Shown piece after piece: positions 43,461-52,052 of a stretch of DNA of 64,000 nucleotides (position 1 is its first letter; each line of letters starts with the position of its first letter). Source of the stretch: Comamonadaceae bacterium OS-1 (GTDB lineage Bacteria > Pseudomonadota > Gammaproteobacteria > Burkholderiales > Burkholderiaceae_C); NCBI GenBank assembly GCA_027923965.1, contig AP026969.1, forward strand, positions 1,240,001 to 1,304,000. Reading direction: 5' to 3'. A program made the translations under genes and the position numbers. The notes below the pieces were generated by a model that was not told the origin of the DNA, did not search any database, and saw only the letters and a list, made by a program, of their open reading frames with translations.

Positions 43461-45893
43461 ATGAAACTGACGACGACGGTGCGTGGCATTTTTGCGGCGC
43501 GAATCGGGCTGGTGGGCGCGGTGGCTGCGTCACTGCTCACAGGCTGTTTGCCCACGGACTATGCGGCTTCGATCCGCACCACGTCCTACGGTGTGCCGCA
43601 CATCGTGGCCGAGAGCTTCACGGGGGCGGGTTATGGGTATGGCTATGCATTTGCCCAGAACAACTTTTGCCTGTTTGCCGAAGAGCTGGTCACCCTGCAC
43701 GGCGAGCGGGCCAAATACTTTGGCGCTGCCGGAGGCTACCTGGGCCAGCTGGGCACCGTGTTTGGCAATGTTGACTCCGATTTCTTCTACAAACTGGTGC
43801 TGGGCTCCGACCAGGCGGCCCGCTTCAAGGCCGGTTCCAGCCGCGCTACCCGCGAGCTGGCCGACGGCTTTGCCACCGGTTACAACCGCTACCTGTCCGA
43901 TACCGGCCTGGCCAAGCTGCCGGTGGCCTGCCGCGGCAAGGCCTGGGTCAAGCCCATGACCGAAGAAGATGCCTATTTGCGCTTTTCGCAGGCGGCCATG
44001 ACCGGCAGCTCGCTGGGCTTCATCGGTGCCATTGGCGCTGCCGTTCCGCCCGCCGCTGCAGTGGCCAAAGCGACTACGGGCACCACCACCACCGTCGCCA
44101 AAGCCAAAACACCCGCCGTGCCATTCGACTACGCCGATTCGTCCGTGATGGAGGCCTTCCAGACCCTGCGCGACCACACCATTGGCTCCAACGGCCTGGG
44201 CCTGGGTCGCAATGCCACCCAGAGCGGCAAGGGCCTTTTGATGGGCAACCCGCACTTTCCGTGGTGGGGGGCGCTGCGTTTGAACCAGGTGCACATCACT
44301 GTGGCCAGCGAGAACTACGACGTGATGGGTGCCACCCTGCTGGGCGTGCCGCTGCCGCTGATCGGCTTCAACGACAAAGTCGCCTGGACGCACACCTTCT
44401 CGACCGACAACCGCTTCACCCTGCGCTACCTGGCCATCGACCCCAGCAACCCCACGCGCTACCTGAAAGACGGCAAATCCATTGCCATGAAGGCCGTGCC
44501 GTTGACCGTGTCGGCCCTGTTGGCCGATGGCACCCAGGTCCCGATCCAGCGCACCCTGTACACCACCGAGTACGGCCCCATGCTGAAAGACAGCAGCTTT
44601 GCCTGGACCACCGGCAGCGCCTATGCGCTGCAGGATGCGAACGCCGCCAATTTCAAGCTCATCGACCAGGTCATCCTGAACGGCAAGTCCACCAGCGTGG
44701 ACAGCCTGCGCCAGGCACTGGCCACCTATAACGCCATGCCCTGGGTCAACACCATGGCCGCCGACAAGGACGGCGATGCCCTGTACGCCAACTACTCGGT
44801 GGCGGCCAATGTGTCCGATGCGCAACTGGCCGCCTGTGTGCCCCCACCGTTCCAGCCTTTGATGGCCAGCACCGGTGTGGTGGTGATGGCGGGTACCACC
44901 GCGGCCTGCGACTGGTCGGGCAGCATTCCGGCAGCCGGACGGCCCTGGGTCAAGCGCGCGGACTACGCGATGAACTCCAACGACAGCCACTGGTGGCCCA
45001 GCCTGAACACCTACCTCAGCGGCTTTGCCAAAATCATCGCCACGGGCCCCAATGCCGAGGCGATCGCGCAAAACAACCGCACCCGCACCGGCCACGCCAT
45101 GGTGCGCGACCGCCTGTCCGGTGCCGACGGGCAGGGCGGTTATCGCTTCACCCTGGCCAACCTGCAGCAGCTCTACCTGAAAAGCCGCTTCTTCAAGGCC
45201 GAAAAATGGCTGCCGGGCTTTGTCTCGGGTTGCCTGGCAACCGGCAGCGGTGCCACCCCGGCGGCCCAGGATGCCTGCGCCGTGCTGCAAGCCTGGAGCA
45301 CCGCCCACACCCCCAGCGCCCAGGGCGTGGTGCTGTTTGACGAGCTCTATGCCGCTCTGGGCGAGTTGAACGATGCGTCGTGGTGGAGCGTGCCGTTCAA
45401 CCCGGCCGATCCGCAGGAAACCCCGCGTGGTACGGGCAACCAGGCTGCGGCCCTGGCGAAGCTGGAAACCCTGGTGGCCAGCACGCAGTTTGATGACCCC
45501 CTCAAGCGCCGTGCCCGTACCCAGGATGTGCAGTTGCTGCAACGGGCCGAGGGCGTGCTGGCCATACCCGGTGGCCGTTCCACCTACAACAACTGGGGGG
45601 GCGCACGCACCCAGGTGGCTCCGGGCCAGTTCATCTACACCGCCGACCCCGCCACCAACGCCGGTGCCTACGGCAACAGCTACATCCAGTTTGTCACCTG
45701 GGACAGCGCCGGACCGGTGGCCGAAGGCATCCTGACCTACAGCCAGTCGTCCGACCCCACCAATGCCCACTTCAGCGACCAGACCCGCAAGTACGCCGCG
45801 GGTGAGTGGGTCAAGCTGCCCTACACCGACAAGCAGATCAAGGCCGATCCCAACTACAGCGAGCGGGTGCTGTTCGAAACGCCTGTGCCTTAA
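43461..45893 (+). CDS. penicillin acylase family Ntn-hydrolase, predicted lipoprotein
   Basis: An 810-aa enzyme of the penicillin/AHL acylase family. A lipoprotein signal (RIGLVGAVAASLLTGC) is followed by the alpha region, a Thr/Ala-rich spacer at about residues 195-222, and the autocatalytic site G-S243 (HTIGSNGLGLG), where Ser becomes the N-terminal nucleophile of the beta chain. NPHFPWWG and the Asn late in the beta chain fit the family. Candidate substrates are N-acyl-homoserine lactones, aculeacin-type lipopeptides or other amides. It stands alone, and an anchor in the envelope by lipidation is less usual for this family. Confidence 0.92.
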   Translation: MKLTTTVRGIFAARIGLVGAVAASLLTGCLPTDYAASIRTTSYGVPHIVAESFTGAGYGYGYAFAQNNFCLFAEELVTLHGERAKYFGAAGGYLGQLGTVFGNVDSDFFYKLVLGSDQAARFKAGSSRATRELADGFATGYNRYLSDTGLAKLPVACRGKAWVKPMTEEDAYLRFSQAAMTGSSLGFIGAIGAAVPPAAAVAKATTGTTTTVAKAKTPAVPFDYADSSVMEAFQTLRDHTIGSNGLGLGRNATQSGKGLLMGNPHFPWWGALRLNQVHITVASENYDVMGATLLGVPLPLIGFNDKVAWTHTFSTDNRFTLRYLAIDPSNPTRYLKDGKSIAMKAVPLTVSALLADGTQVPIQRTLYTTEYGPMLKDSSFAWTTGSAYALQDANAANFKLIDQVILNGKSTSVDSLRQALATYNAMPWVNTMAADKDGDALYANYSVAANVSDAQLAACVPPPFQPLMASTGVVVMAGTTAACDWSGSIPAAGRPWVKRADYAMNSNDSHWWPSLNTYLSGFAKIIATGPNAEAIAQNNRTRTGHAMVRDRLSGADGQGGYRFTLANLQQLYLKSRFFKAEKWLPGFVSGCLATGSGATPAAQDACAVLQAWSTAHTPSAQGVVLFDELYAALGELNDASWWSVPFNPADPQETPRGTGNQAAALAKLETLVASTQFDDPLKRRARTQDVQLLQRAEGVLAIPGGRSTYNNWGGARTQVAPGQFIYTADPATNAGAYGNSYIQFVTWDSAGPVAEGILTYSQSSDPTNAHFSDQTRKYAAGEWVKLPYTDKQIKADPNYSERVLFETPVP

Positions 45894-45912
45894 AACAGTA
45901 GCAATAAAGCCT

Positions 45913-45943
45913 GGGGAAATAAGCGCTAACTGCTTATTTCCCC
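45913..45943. repeat. dispersed hairpin repeat, copy 11, forming terminator and gene end
   Basis: GGGGAAATAAGC (45913-45924) and GCTTATTTCCCC (45932-45943) form a perfect 12-bp stem with a 7-nt loop between convergent acylase and pyrD. It encodes the last codons and stop of PyrD (MGK stop), and can act as a terminator for both. Confidence 0.7.
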
Positions 45944-46986
45944 ATGTTCTTTAGTGCCTGGGCTGCCTGCCGGACAAGGGCAGGCCCTTGGTAGATCAAC
46001 CCGGTGTAGATCTGCACCACGTCGGCTCCGGCCTCGATCTTGGCCACCGCGTCGGCGGCGCCCAGGATGCCGCCCACACCGATGATGGGGAAGGCCGGGC
46101 CCAGCGCACTGCGCAGTTGGCGCACCACGCGGTTGCTCCCCTCGCGTACCGGCGCACCGCTCAGGCCCCCGGCCTCTTCCCCATGGGCCATGCCCTTGAC
46201 CGCGTCGCGCGCCAGGGTGGTGTTGGTGGCAATGACCCCGTCCATGCCGTGGCGCAACAGGGTGGCGGCGATCACGGCGACCTGGGCTTCATCCAGATCC
46301 GGCGCGATCTTCACAAAAATCGGTACCCGCTTGCCGTGCTGCTGGGCCAGCACGGCCCGGCGTGCGGCCACCGCCCCCAGCAGGCCGTCCAGCGCCTCGT
46401 CGCTTTGCAGGGCACGCAGGTTCTTGGTGTTGGGGCTGGAGATATTGACCGTGACGTAATCCGCATGCGGGTACACGCCATCCAGCGCCAGCAGGTAGTC
46501 GTCAGTGGCACGTTCGATCGGGGTGGCGGCGTTTTTGCCGATGTTCAGGCCCAGCAGCATCGGCTGGCCACCCTTGCGGCGGAACTGGGCGCGCTGCACA
46601 TTGGCTACAAAGGCCGCCAGCCCGCCGTTGTTGAAGCCCAGGCGGTTGATCAGCGCGTTAGCCTGCGGCAGACGGAACATGCGCGGCTGCGGGTTGCCGG
46701 GCTGGGCCAGCGGCGTGACCGTGCCCACCTCCACAAAACCAAAGCCCATGGCGCCCAGGCCGTCGATGCAGCGGGCGTTCTTGTCCAGCCCCGCCGCCAA
46801 GCCCACGCGGTTGGGAAACTGCAGGCCCGCCAGGGTGATGGGGTCGCTGACGCGGGTTTGGCGGTATAGACATTCCAGCGGCGTGCCCTGGGTGCGGGCG
46901 ATGGCGTTCAGGGTCAGGTCGTGGGCGGCCTCGGGGTCCATGCCAAACAAAAAGGGGCGGGCCAGGGCGTAGGGGATCAGGGGCAT
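45934..46986 (-). CDS. pyrD: dihydroorotate dehydrogenase, class 2 (quinone-dependent)
   Basis: A 350-aa pyrimidine-pathway enzyme of the membrane-associated class. FMN and substrate blocks are clear: [17 protein letters not shown], the NxGKN loop in [27 protein letters not shown] (with the class 2 catalytic Ser) and [34 protein letters not shown]. Start ATG 46986. Its last codons come from repeat copy 11. Divergent from rpiA with 49 bp between. Confidence 0.97.
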   Translation of the reverse strand: MPLIPYALARPFLFGMDPEAAHDLTLNAIARTQGTPLECLYRQTRVSDPITLAGLQFPNRVGLAAGLDKNARCIDGLGAMGFGFVEVGTVTPLAQPGNPQPRMFRLPQANALINRLGFNNGGLAAFVANVQRAQFRRKGGQPMLLGLNIGKNAATPIERATDDYLLALDGVYPHADYVTVNISSPNTKNLRALQSDEALDGLLGAVAARRAVLAQQHGKRVPIFVKIAPDLDEAQVAVIAATLLRHGMDGVIATNTTLARDAVKGMAHGEEAGGLSGAPVREGSNRVVRQLRSALGPAFPIIGVGGILGAADAVAKIEAGADVVQIYTGLIYQGPALVRQAAQALKNMGK

Positions 46987-47035
46987 TGGATAATTCCGGG
47001 GTTCTGCTTTTAGTTACAACCCCGGATTTTCCCAG

Positions 47036-47728
47036 ATGACCAACCTCATTCCTGCTTTGACCCAAGACGAACTCAAAACCCTGGTCGGCCACGCCGCGCT
47101 GCGCTACGTGGTGCCCGGCGAAATTGTGGGCGTGGGCACCGGCTCCACCGTCAACAAGTTCATCGACGCGCTGGCCACCATCAAGGACCAGGTCAAGGGC
47201 GCTGTCTCCAGCTCCGAGGCCAGCACCGCGCGGCTGCGGGCGCTGGGTATTGCGGTGTTCGATGCCAACGACGTGGGCGAGCTGGCGGTGTACATCGACG
47301 GCGCGGACGAGATCGACCACCAGGGCCACATGGTCAAGGGTGGCGGCGCGGCACTGACCCGCGAGAAGATCGTGGCCGCCCAGTCGCGCCAATTTGTCTG
47401 CATTGCCGACGAGAGCAAGCTGGTGCAGGCCCTGGGCCAGTTCCCGCTGCCGGTAGAGGTGATCCCCATGGCCACCCACCGCGTGACCCGCCTGTTCGCG
47501 GCCATGGGCGGCACGGCCACCCTGCGCCTGAAAGACGGCCAACCCCTGGTGACCGACAACGGCCAGCACATCCTGGACGTGACCGGCCTGCACATCACCG
47601 ACCCGCTGGCCTTCGAGTCACAGGTCAACCAGTGGCCGGGTGTGGTGTGCGTGGGGGTGTTCGCCCACCAGAAGGCCAGCGTCTGCCTGCTGGGTACGGC
47701 GCAGGGCGTGAAGACTTTGGAGTTTTAA
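47036..47728 (+). CDS. rpiA: ribose-5-phosphate isomerase A
   Basis: A 230-aa pentose-phosphate enzyme interconverting ribose 5-phosphate and ribulose 5-phosphate. Substrate loop [13 protein letters not shown], catalytic [21 protein letters not shown] and IADESK are all present. Ends at a repeat hairpin that likely terminates transcription. Confidence 0.97.
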   Translation: MTNLIPALTQDELKTLVGHAALRYVVPGEIVGVGTGSTVNKFIDALATIKDQVKGAVSSSEASTARLRALGIAVFDANDVGELAVYIDGADEIDHQGHMVKGGGAALTREKIVAAQSRQFVCIADESKLVQALGQFPLPVEVIPMATHRVTRLFAAMGGTATLRLKDGQPLVTDNGQHILDVTGLHITDPLAFESQVNQWPGVVCVGVFAHQKASVCLLGTAQGVKTLEF

Positions 47729-47733
47729 GGAAA

Positions 47734-47774
47734 AAGAGCTGCCCGTGCCCAAGGAATGGGCGTGAGCAGCTCTT
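47734..47774. repeat. dispersed hairpin repeat, copy 12, acting as terminator
   Basis: AAGAGCTGC (47734-47742) pairs with GCAGCTCTT (47766-47774), with an inner GCCC/GGGC pairing. It is between convergent rpiA and the DUF4124 gene and fits a bidirectional terminator with A/T ends. Confidence 0.7.
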
Positions 47775-47790
47775 AAATAGATAGCGATTC

Positions 47791-48399
47791 TTAAAACTGG
47801 ATGCCGCGCGGGTTGTTGCTGGTGTCGATGGGCTGCTCCTGCACCGGAGCCGCGGCGGCGGGTGCCGCGGCCGGTTCTGCCGCTTTGCTGGCGACCAGGG
47901 GGCGCGGCGCGGGCGGCTTGTAGCTGGCAGGCAGCACCGAGGTCTTGGGGTAGGCGGCAGCATCCAGGTACTGCGCCCATTCCACGTCTGAGAAACCCTT
48001 GAGCTGCTGGCTGCCGATGGTGCCAAAGGGCAGGCTGGTGTCGCCGCTGATGCGTTTCAAGGCTTCGCCGTCTTCATTGCTGTTGACGGTGCGCTCGGTG
48101 AACGGCACGCCGCGCGAGACCAGGAGGTTGCGTGCGCTGGCGCAGGGGCTGCAACTGGCGCTGGTGTACAGCGTAACCGGGTAGCGCTGCACCACTTCCT
48201 TGAGCTCGAACGGCAGCGATGCGTTCACCGCGCTGCCACCACCCGGGGCCGCGGTGGTGACCTTGGCCTTGCTGCTGGGCGGGGGCGGCTGGTCGGAGAA
48301 CGACACCTTGCCGTCCGGCCCGACGATGCGGTAGACGGTTTGCGCCGAGACGCTGGTGGCCAAGGCCGCACAGGCCAGAACGAGGGTGAGGGTGCGCAT
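47791..48399 (-). CDS. exported DUF4124 plus glutaredoxin-like protein
   Basis: A 202-aa exported protein. The signal peptide TLVLACAALATSVSA is followed by the DUF4124 pattern (QTVYRIVGPDGKVSFSDQPPP), then a glutaredoxin-like region (PVTLYTSASCSPCASARNLL, with a CxxC; GVPFTERTV) and a Pro/Ala-rich tail. The start at 48399 follows CAGGAGA. A periplasmic thiol redox role is suggested by the CxxC. It is 13 bp after prlC, so co-transcribed with it. Confidence 0.88.
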   Translation of the reverse strand: MRTLTLVLACAALATSVSAQTVYRIVGPDGKVSFSDQPPPPSSKAKVTTAAPGGGSAVNASLPFELKEVVQRYPVTLYTSASCSPCASARNLLVSRGVPFTERTVNSNEDGEALKRISGDTSLPFGTIGSQQLKGFSDVEWAQYLDAAAYPKTSVLPASYKPPAPRPLVASKAAEPAAAPAAAAPVQEQPIDTSNNPRGIQF

Positions 48400-48412
48400 C
48401 AAAGTCTCCTGA

Positions 48413-50449
48413 TCAGGCTTCAGCCATGCCTTGGTGGCGCAGCAGTGCATCCAGTGTAGGTTCGCGGCCGCGGAAGGCTTTGAAGGATTCCATCGCTGGG
48501 CGGCTGCCACCGGCTTCCAGAATCGACTCGCGGTATTTGCGGCCGGTTTCGATGCTGGGCAGGCCGTCGGCACCGGCGGTTTCTTCGAACGCGGCGTAGG
48601 CATCGGCGCTCAGCACCTCGGCCCATTTGTAGCTGTAGTACCCGGCGGCGTAGCCACCCGCAAAAATGTGGCTGAAGGTGTGCACGGTGCGGCTGAAGGC
48701 CGGGGCCTGCAGCACGGCCACCTCGTCGCGCACCTGGCGCAGCAGGGGCATGAAGTCTTGCGACGGGTCGTGCTCGGTGTGCAGCAGCATGTCGAACAGC
48801 GAGAACTCGATCTGGCGCAGGGTTTGCAGGCCGCTTTGGAAGTTTTTGGCATCAAGCATTTTGTCGAACAGGGCGCGGGGCAGGGCCTCACCGGTCACCA
48901 CGTGGGCGGTCATGTGCTTGAGCACGTCCCACTCCCAGCAGAAGTTTTCCATGAACTGGCTGGGTAGCTCCACCGCGTCCCATTCCACGCCGCTGATGCC
49001 GGACACGTCGCGCTCGTTCACCTGGGTCAGCATGTGGTGCAGGCCGTGGCCGAATTCGTGGAACAGGGTGGTCACGTCGTCGTGGGTGAGGAGCGGCGGT
49101 TGGCCGTCCACACCGTCGGCAAAGTTGCACACCAGGTGCGCCACCGGGGTTTGCAGCTGGCCGGTGTCGGGGCGCAGCCAGCGGGCGCGCACGTCATCCA
49201 TCCAGGCACCACCGCGCTTGCCGGTACGGGCGGGTTGGTCGAGGTAGAACTGGCCGACGAGTTGGCCTGCGCGTTCAATGCGGTAGAACTCCACCGAGGG
49301 GTGCCACACGGGCGCGCTGTCTTTGCGGATGGCCACTTCGAACAGGGTTTCGATGATCTTGAACAGGCCGCCCAGCACCTTGGGCGCGGTGAAATACTGC
49401 TTGACCTCTTGCTCGCTGAAGGCGTAGCGCGCTTCCTTGAGCTTTTCGCCGATGAAGGACCAGTCCCAGGGCTGCGGGTCGGCCAGGGCCAGGTGCTCGG
49501 CGGCAAAGGTGCGCAGGTCGGCCACGTCTTTCAGGGCATAGGGTTTGGCGCGCACGGCCAGGTCGCGCAGGAAGCGGGTCACTTCCAGGGGCGACTTGGC
49601 CATCTTGGGCACCACCGAGACTTCGCCAAAGTTGGCGTAGCCCAGCAGCTGGGCTTCTTCGCGGCGCAGCGCCAGGATCTCGGCAATGATGGCCGAGTTG
49701 TCGAACTGGGTGGCATCGCCCTCGGCCTGGTCGGAGGCGCGGGTCACGTAGGCGCGGTACAGGCGCTCGCGCAATGCGCTGCGGGTGGCGAATTGCATCA
49801 CCGGCAGGTAGCAGGGCATCTTCAGGGTGAGCTTGTAGCCGTCTTTGCCTTCGGCCTTGGCCGCGGCCAGCGCGGTTTGCTGCACGTCGGCGGGCACGCC
49901 ATCCAGCTCGTCCGCGGTGGCGTAGTAGGCAAAGGCATCGGTAGCATCCAGCGCGTTTTCGCTGAACTTCTGGCTGATCTCGGCCTGGCGCTCCTGGATA
50001 CGGGCAAAGCGCTCTTTGGCGGTACCCACCAGGTCGGCACCGCTGAGCACGAAGTTGCGCATGGCGTTGGTGTGGGCCTGGCGCTGCTCGGGGTTCAGGC
50101 TGGCGGTGTCCACGGCCTTGTACTTGGCGTACAGGCGCTCGTCGGCACCCAGGCGGGTCCAGAACTCGGTGACGCGGGGCAGGGCTTCGTTGTAGGCCGC
50201 GCGCAGGGCCGGGGTGTCGGCCACGCTGTTGAGGTGGCTTACCGCGCCCCAGGCACGGCCCAGCTGCTCGGCGCTCACGTCCAGGGCCTTGGAGATGGCC
50301 GTCCACTGCGCGGGGAAGTCGGGCTGGGTGACGGTTTCCAGCGCGGCATTGGCCTGGGCCAGCAGGCTGTCCATCGCGGGGCCTACGTGTTCCGGTTGGA
50401 TCTGGTCAAACAGCGGCAGATCAGAAAAGTCGAGCAGTGGATTGGTCAT
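48413..50449 (-). CDS. prlC: oligopeptidase A, M3 metallopeptidase
   Basis: A 678-aa zinc peptidase that degrades cytoplasmic peptides, including cleaved signal peptides. The motif HEFGH is at H464-E465-H468 (FHEFGHGLHHML), with the downstream glutamate in GVEWDAVELPSQFMENF. The N-terminal about 450 residues are the helical half of the M3 fold. The start ATG 50449 is the family one. Lies 30 bp downstream of folD in the same operon. Confidence 0.96.
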   Translation of the reverse strand: MTNPLLDFSDLPLFDQIQPEHVGPAMDSLLAQANAALETVTQPDFPAQWTAISKALDVSAEQLGRAWGAVSHLNSVADTPALRAAYNEALPRVTEFWTRLGADERLYAKYKAVDTASLNPEQRQAHTNAMRNFVLSGADLVGTAKERFARIQERQAEISQKFSENALDATDAFAYYATADELDGVPADVQQTALAAAKAEGKDGYKLTLKMPCYLPVMQFATRSALRERLYRAYVTRASDQAEGDATQFDNSAIIAEILALRREEAQLLGYANFGEVSVVPKMAKSPLEVTRFLRDLAVRAKPYALKDVADLRTFAAEHLALADPQPWDWSFIGEKLKEARYAFSEQEVKQYFTAPKVLGGLFKIIETLFEVAIRKDSAPVWHPSVEFYRIERAGQLVGQFYLDQPARTGKRGGAWMDDVRARWLRPDTGQLQTPVAHLVCNFADGVDGQPPLLTHDDVTTLFHEFGHGLHHMLTQVNERDVSGISGVEWDAVELPSQFMENFCWEWDVLKHMTAHVVTGEALPRALFDKMLDAKNFQSGLQTLRQIEFSLFDMLLHTEHDPSQDFMPLLRQVRDEVAVLQAPAFSRTVHTFSHIFAGGYAAGYYSYKWAEVLSADAYAAFEETAGADGLPSIETGRKYRESILEAGGSRPAMESFKAFRGREPTLDALLRHQGMAEA

Positions 50450-50479
50450 GGTGGTGATATGGCGGTGGGCTCGTGGGAT

Positions 50480-51334
50480 TCAAGTGGCAACAGAACGTTC
50501 CGCAGCTTCCAGGGTGTTGACCAGCAGCATGGTGATGGTCATGGGGCCGACACCGCCGGGCACGGGGGTGATGAAGCTGGCGACATCCTTGATGCCGTCA
50601 AAGTCTACGTCGCCGCAGAGTTTGCCGTCGGGTGTGCGGTTCATGCCCACGTCGAGCACCACGGCTCCGGGTTTGACCATGTCGGCGGTCAGTACATTGC
50701 GCTTGCCCACCGCGGCCACCACCACATCGGCCTGCAGGGTCATGGCTTTCAGGTCGGCGGTGGCGCTGTGGCAGACGGTGACGGTGGCGTTCTTTTGCAG
50801 CAGCAGCAAGGCCATGGGCTTGCCCACGATATTGCTGCGACCGATCACCACGGCGTGCTTGCCCCGCAGGTCGTAGCCAATGCTTTCCAGCATCTTCATG
50901 CAGCCATAGGGCGTGCAGGGCAGAAAAGCCGAGTTGCCGGTCATCAGCGCACCGGCGCTGGCGATGTGGAAGCCGTCCACGTCTTTCAGCGGAGCGATGG
51001 CCTCGATGACTTTCTGGGCATCGATGTGCGCGGGCAGGGGTAACTGCACCAGAATGCCGTGGATGGCCGGGTCGGTGTTGAGGAATTTGATGCGCTTGAG
51101 CAGCTCGGCCTCCGACAGGTCGGCCGGGTACTGCTCCAGCACCGAGTGCAGACCCGCGTCGGCGCAGGCCTTGACCTTGTTGCGCACGTAGACCTGGCTG
51201 GCCGGGTTTTCGCCCACCAGGATCACGGCCAGGCCGGGGGTGATGCCGTGGGCCTTCAGGTTGGCGGCGCGTGCAGCGACATCCAGGCGCAGGGTGCGGG
51301 AGAGGGCGATGCCATCGATCAGTTCAGCAGTCAT
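50480..51334 (-). CDS. folD: methylenetetrahydrofolate dehydrogenase/cyclohydrolase
   Basis: A 284-aa bifunctional one-carbon enzyme. Signatures: [13 protein letters not shown] (active-site Lys), [10 protein letters not shown], the NADP site [14 protein letters not shown] and [13 protein letters not shown]. Cytoplasmic dimer. Separated by a repeat hairpin from the response regulator gene upstream, so it may have its own promoter there. Confidence 0.97.
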   Translation of the reverse strand: MTAELIDGIALSRTLRLDVAARAANLKAHGITPGLAVILVGENPASQVYVRNKVKACADAGLHSVLEQYPADLSEAELLKRIKFLNTDPAIHGILVQLPLPAHIDAQKVIEAIAPLKDVDGFHIASAGALMTGNSAFLPCTPYGCMKMLESIGYDLRGKHAVVIGRSNIVGKPMALLLLQKNATVTVCHSATADLKAMTLQADVVVAAVGKRNVLTADMVKPGAVVLDVGMNRTPDGKLCGDVDFDGIKDVASFITPVPGGVGPMTITMLLVNTLEAAERSVAT

Positions 51335-51357
51335 GGGGTTCTAAGTATCAAGTAAAA

Positions 51358-51407
51358 ACGCCCGCTGATGCTTATCAAACGGGCGTGAGGAGCTATAAAT
51401 TTAGTAG
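51358..51407. repeat. dispersed hairpin repeat, copy 13
   Basis: ACGCCCG (51358-51364) pairs with CGGGCGT (51380-51386); GAGGAGCTATAAATTTAGTAGC follows. It lies between the response regulator gene and folD. Confidence 0.55.
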
Positions 51408-51409
51408 CG

Positions 51410-52036
51410 TCAGGTTTTTGGGGCGATCTGTCCCAGAGCAATCTTCAGCAGGTCGGCCACGGTGTTGGCGTTGAGTTTTTCCATGATGTTGGCGCGGTGC
51501 GCTTCCACCGTCTTGATGCTGATGCCCAGGTCGTCGGCGATCTGCTTGTTCAGGCGGCCGGCGACGATGCGCTCCAGCACCTGGCTTTCGCGCGAGGTTA
51601 GCTTGGACAGCAGCGCGCCGCGGCTGGCGGCCTGCTGGTGGTCGGTGAAGGCTTCCTTGGCGTGCTCCAGCATGCGCTCGACCAGGCCGACCAGCTCGTC
51701 TTCCTTGAACGGCTTCTGGATGAAATCCATGGCACCTTTTTTCATGGTGTCCACCGCCATGGGCACGTCGCCGTGGCCGGTGATGAAAACGATGGGCAGA
51801 GGCGACTTGCGTTCGATCAGGCGGTCTTGCAGCTCCAGGCCTGTCATGCCGCCCATGCGGATGTCGACGATCAAACAGGCCACTTCGCGGGCATCGAAGC
51901 GGCTCAAAAAGGACTCGGCCGAATCGAAGCAGCGAACCCGGTAGTCCTTGCCTTCGAGCAGCCATTGCAGCGAATCGCGGACGGCTTCGTCGTCATCGAC
52001 CACGTACACAGTACCTTTTTTGGGGATCAAACTCAT
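51410..52036 (-). CDS. FixJ-family response regulator
   Basis: A 208-aa two-domain regulator. Receiver: acidic triad DDDE, phosphoacceptor D58 in IVDIRMGGMTG, TGHGDV and QKPF. Output: LuxR-type HTH (LTSRESQVLERIVAGRLNKQIADDLGISIKTVEAHRANIMEK). It follows the kinase gene by 16 bp and is certainly its partner. It probably controls the divergent PDH operon, or a C4-dicarboxylate gene as DctR does in Rhodobacter. Confidence 0.95.
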   Translation of the reverse strand: MSLIPKKGTVYVVDDDEAVRDSLQWLLEGKDYRVRCFDSAESFLSRFDAREVACLIVDIRMGGMTGLELQDRLIERKSPLPIVFITGHGDVPMAVDTMKKGAMDFIQKPFKEDELVGLVERMLEHAKEAFTDHQQAASRGALLSKLTSRESQVLERIVAGRLNKQIADDLGISIKTVEAHRANIMEKLNANTVADLLKIALGQIAPKT

Positions 52037-52052
52037 GCATTCACTCCGGGGT

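Noticed and set aside
43530..45770. 746-codon frame opposite the acylase gene
   Set aside because: Shadow of a high-GC gene; no start signal or domain.
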